A stretch of 64,000 bases of DNA from Saprospiraceae bacterium. Its GTDB lineage: Bacteria > Bacteroidota > Bacteroidia > Chitinophagales > Saprospiraceae. Below, in pieces: positions 61,527 to 64,000 of this stretch. The DNA is taken from positions 1 through 64,000 of the forward strand of contig JAIBCG010000006.1 of the NCBI GenBank assembly GCA_019694295.1, written 5' to 3'. Made by a program: the position numbers and the translations under genes. Each line of letters begins with the position of its first letter. Within the stretch, counting starts at the first letter, position 1. The notes under the pieces are model-generated. The model made no database searches, was not told where the DNA came from, and saw nothing but the letters and a program-made list of their open reading frames with translations.

Positions 61527-63443
61527 TTACTTATAACTTCTTACTGCAAGCTGTACTTCTTCAAAGTTAAGCGTTTCTTTGTGGAGTTCAGGTTCAGTAT
61601 TATCTCCTTTAAATTCCCATGCTGCTACGTATGAATATTCTTCATCATTACGTTTGGCTTCACCGTTGTCTTGATATTCGACCCGGAAGTGCCCACCGCA
61701 TGATTCGTTTCTGTTAAGGGCATCCATGACCATTAATTCGCCGAGTTCCATAAAGTCGGCTACACGCATGGCTTTATCAAGCTCCGGATTAAATTCGTTG
61801 ATGTCACCCGGTACGCGAACATTCTTCCAGTATTCTGTCCTCAGTTCCTGGATTTCCTTACGTGCTTCTTTCAAACCTTCGGCGTGCCTGGCCATACCGC
61901 ATTTTTCCCACATTATTTTTCCAAGGCGTTTATGATACTCATCAACAGGTGTATCGCCTTTGGCATTCATCAGTTTGTTCAGTCTATCTCGTACCTGTTT
62001 TTCAGCCTCTTCAAAAGCCGGATGGTCGGTCGGTATGGCTTTGGTGAAGATTTCTCCGGCTAGATAATTTCCAATGGTATAAGGGATGACAAAATAGCCG
62101 TCTGCCAGACCTTGCATAAGAGCTGATGCGCCAAGTCTGTTAGCTCCGTGGTCAGAGAAATTTGCTTCACCCAGTGCATATAATCCGGGAACAGAGGTCA
62201 TAAGTTCGTAGTCAACCCAAAGTCCGCCCATTGTATAGTGTACAGCAGGATAAATCATCATTGGTTGCTTGAGCGGATCATGACCAGTAATGTTCTGGTA
62301 CATTGGGAATAGCTCGCCATAACGTGCTTTTACTACATCAAGGCCAAGTCGGTTGATGGCATCTGCAAAATCGAGATATACAGCACGGCCGGATGCACTT
62401 ACACCACGACCTTCATCACATACTTCCTTAGCTGCTCTGGAGGCAATATCTCTCGGACACAGGTTGCCGAATGACGGATATTTTCTTTCAAGGTAGTAAT
62501 CTCTGTCTTCTTCTTTTATCTCATTCGGGTGTTTGCCGCAGTCTTCTTTTTTCTTAGGAACCCACACCCGACCATCATTGCGGAGTGATTCGCTCATGAG
62601 TGTAAGTTTTGACTGATACTCGCCACTTACCGGTATGCAGGTAGGGTGTATCTGAGTGTAGCAAGGATTGCCGAAGTAGGCACCTCGCTTGTATGCACGC
62701 CATGCAGCTGTAACATTAGAGCCCATAGCATTAGTAGATAAGAAGAAAACATTGCCATAACCGCCTGAACACAGCAAAACAGCATGGCCGAAGTGTCTTT
62801 CGAGTTTTCCGGAGATCAAGTCTTTGGCAATGATGCCACGTGCTTTGCCGTCTATAGTAACGATATCAAGCATTTCGTGACGGTTATACATTTTTACATT
62901 GCCCAGACCTATCTGGCGTTCAAGTGCCTGGTAAGCACCAAGTAATAATTGCTGGCCGGTCTGGCCTCTGGCATAGAATGTTCGTGACACCTGAGCGCCA
63001 CCAAAGGAACGGTTGTCGAGCAATCCGCCATATTCTCTAGCAAACGGAACACCCTGTGCAGTACATTGGTCGATGATGTTAAGACTCACTTCAGCCAGAC
63101 GGTGAACATTGGCTTCACGAGAACGGAAGTCTCCACCTTTTACAGTATCATAGAACAGCCGATAAACTGAGTCACCATCATTTTTATAATTCTTGGCCGA
63201 GTTAATACCGCCTTGTGCGGCAATAGAGTGTGCCCTACGTGGGCTATCCTGAAAACAGAATGCTTTTACTTTGTAGCCGAGCTCGGCTAATGTGGCAGCA
63301 GCGGATGCTCCGGCAAGTCCGGTACCAATGACGATGATATCGAGTTTTCTTTTATTGGCAGGATTGACAAGCCTTGCATGTTCTTTATAATTTTCCCATT
63401 TTTGGCTCATGTGGCCTTCAGGAATTTTCGAATCTAGTTTCAT
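61527..63443 (-). CDS. sdhA: Succinate dehydrogenase/fumarate reductase flavoprotein subunit
   Basis: 638 residues. The FAD site is [22 protein letters not shown] (~residue 34). The His that binds FAD covalently lies in [19 protein letters not shown]. Active-site segments are [33 protein letters not shown], the catalytic-Arg region [13 protein letters not shown], and [39 protein letters not shown]. It oxidises succinate or reduces fumarate at the inner membrane. Typical length for the Bacteroidota enzyme. Confidence 0.97.
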   Translation of the reverse strand: MKLDSKIPEGHMSQKWENYKEHARLVNPANKRKLDIIVIGTGLAGASAAATLAELGYKVKAFCFQDSPRRAHSIAAQGGINSAKNYKNDGDSVYRLFYDTVKGGDFRSREANVHRLAEVSLNIIDQCTAQGVPFAREYGGLLDNRSFGGAQVSRTFYARGQTGQQLLLGAYQALERQIGLGNVKMYNRHEMLDIVTIDGKARGIIAKDLISGKLERHFGHAVLLCSGGYGNVFFLSTNAMGSNVTAAWRAYKRGAYFGNPCYTQIHPTCIPVSGEYQSKLTLMSESLRNDGRVWVPKKKEDCGKHPNEIKEEDRDYYLERKYPSFGNLCPRDIASRAAKEVCDEGRGVSASGRAVYLDFADAINRLGLDVVKARYGELFPMYQNITGHDPLKQPMMIYPAVHYTMGGLWVDYELMTSVPGLYALGEANFSDHGANRLGASALMQGLADGYFVIPYTIGNYLAGEIFTKAIPTDHPAFEEAEKQVRDRLNKLMNAKGDTPVDEYHKRLGKIMWEKCGMARHAEGLKEARKEIQELRTEYWKNVRVPGDINEFNPELDKAMRVADFMELGELMVMDALNRNESCGGHFRVEYQDNGEAKRNDEEYSYVAAWEFKGDNTEPELHKETLNFEEVQLAVRSYK

Positions 63444-63471
63444 AAAAATTTATTTTATCTACCGTACCGGA

Positions 63472-64000
63472 TCATTTAAACAAATAAAACAAAACAGGAA
63501 TAAGTGCAAAACCGAGCGGAATCAGGAAGGCAAATATTTTTCCTGTTGTCTTCAGCAGTCTAAGATATTTTGGGTGGCTTGCACCTATTGTTTGGAATGC
63601 TGACCAAAAACCATGAGCCAGGTGGAAGGCAAGCGCAACCATGCAGACCACATACAATATTACCACCCAGAGTTCTTTAAACTCAACTGCTACGCGCTGG
63701 TAGAGGTTTTTTACTTCGTGTGTTTCACCAGGATAAGTGACCATTTCGAGGTCAGAGGTGAATTTCATCACATACCAAAAATCTTTCAGGTGGATGACCA
63801 GGAAGATAAAGATAAGTATGCCCCAGAATGCCATGTATCTGTTAGCAAGCGTGGTAGTATAGGTTGATTTTTTAACATATCTGTTCATTCCGCCGGCTGA
63901 TGCCTGATTTTTTCGGGTAATGAGTATTCCCTGAATGGCATGAATGAGTACAGTTATGTATAACAAGTATGATACAGTTTTGATGAGCGGATTGTGCGTC
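63472..64000 (-). CDS. sdhC: Succinate dehydrogenase cytochrome b subunit (5' end outside window)
   Basis: The reading frame runs past the window edge; the codons beyond the internal TTG at 63966 read ...HNPLIKTVSYLLYITVLIHAIQG, the usual SdhC/FrdC B-type sequence. About 176 codons are present. Four membrane helices remain (e.g. MAFWGILIFIFLVIHLKDFW, VVILYVVCMVALAFHLAHGFWSAFQTIG, IFAFLIPLGFALIPVLFYLF), with the heme histidines in VLIHAIQG, FLVIHLKDF and AFHLAHGFW. It is a di-heme single-subunit anchor. It leads sdhA and sdhB. Confidence 0.9.
   Translation of the reverse strand, partial: THNPLIKTVSYLLYITVLIHAIQGILITRKNQASAGGMNRYVKKSTYTTTLANRYMAFWGILIFIFLVIHLKDFWYVMKFTSDLEMVTYPGETHEVKNLYQRVAVEFKELWVVILYVVCMVALAFHLAHGFWSAFQTIGASHPKYLRLLKTTGKIFAFLIPLGFALIPVLFYLFK

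Overview
The window is chromosomal DNA from a member of the Bacteroidota, probably a free-living gliding or biofilm type near the Chitinophagales/Saprospirales. The evidence is six proteins with type IX secretion (T9SS) sorting domains of both type A and type B, gliding genes gldE-gldD behind mutY-ssb, ribosomal protein bTHX, a 1.1 kb-codon SecA with a SEC-C tail, promoters of the Bacteroidota form (TTG / TAnnTTTG), few Shine-Dalgarno sequences and several TTG/GTG starts. No rRNA, tRNA, CRISPR array, IS transposase or prophage was seen.

Layout. 0-6.4 kb: tail of an unknown gene, an Omp28-like T9SS cargo, tryptophanase, bTHX, a 7-TM sensor-like protein and a GT-C/TPR protein. 6.6-11.7 kb: dprA followed by a compact wzx-wzz-wzy/waaL set for surface polysaccharide. 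11.8-18.2 kb: thymidine kinase, an AT-rich pair of unknown exported proteins, pfkA and a rhomboid protease. 18.2-25.3 kb: a glycan cassette with a GT-C enzyme, a dTDP-sugar ketoisomerase, a GNAT-FemAB fusion, a DegT aminotransferase, a second GT-C-like protein and a polyprenyl-phosphate GT2. 25.3-38.2 kb, mostly minus strand: metallo-hydrolase, gldD, gldE, ssb, mutY, an ECF sigma factor, lptG-tgt-rodA, a SPOR protein, deoC and secA. 38.3-54.3 kb: mixed housekeeping and surface genes (lpxD, kmo, ybaB, beta-barrels, T9SS cargo, universal stress protein, an MBOAT/SGNH acylation pair, a Cys-rich lipoprotein, an alpha/beta hydrolase). 54.4-58.4 kb: a four-gene respiratory nitrite-reduction operon (porin, NirK, NirV-like, SCO). 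58.9-64 kb: a beta-helix T9SS cargo and sdhCAB, cut by the window end.

The most interesting non-gene content is a family of about 160-bp, AT-rich, non-coding repeats with imperfect ~22-bp terminal inverted repeats (MITE-like). There are four near full-length copies and one remnant. The remnant at 25290-25336 supplies the stop codons of both converging genes around it. Two copies flank a GC-rich REP-like hairpin at 58661-58720. Palindromes of Crp/Fnr type lie about 42 bases upstream of the predicted transcription starts of both tnaA and the porin-nirK operon, suggesting oxygen- or NO-linked control of both. Other oddities are a GldE that lacks its membrane CNNM/DUF21 domain, a fused GNAT-FemAB enzyme in the amino-sugar cassette, and a lipoprotein ending in a nine-cysteine module.
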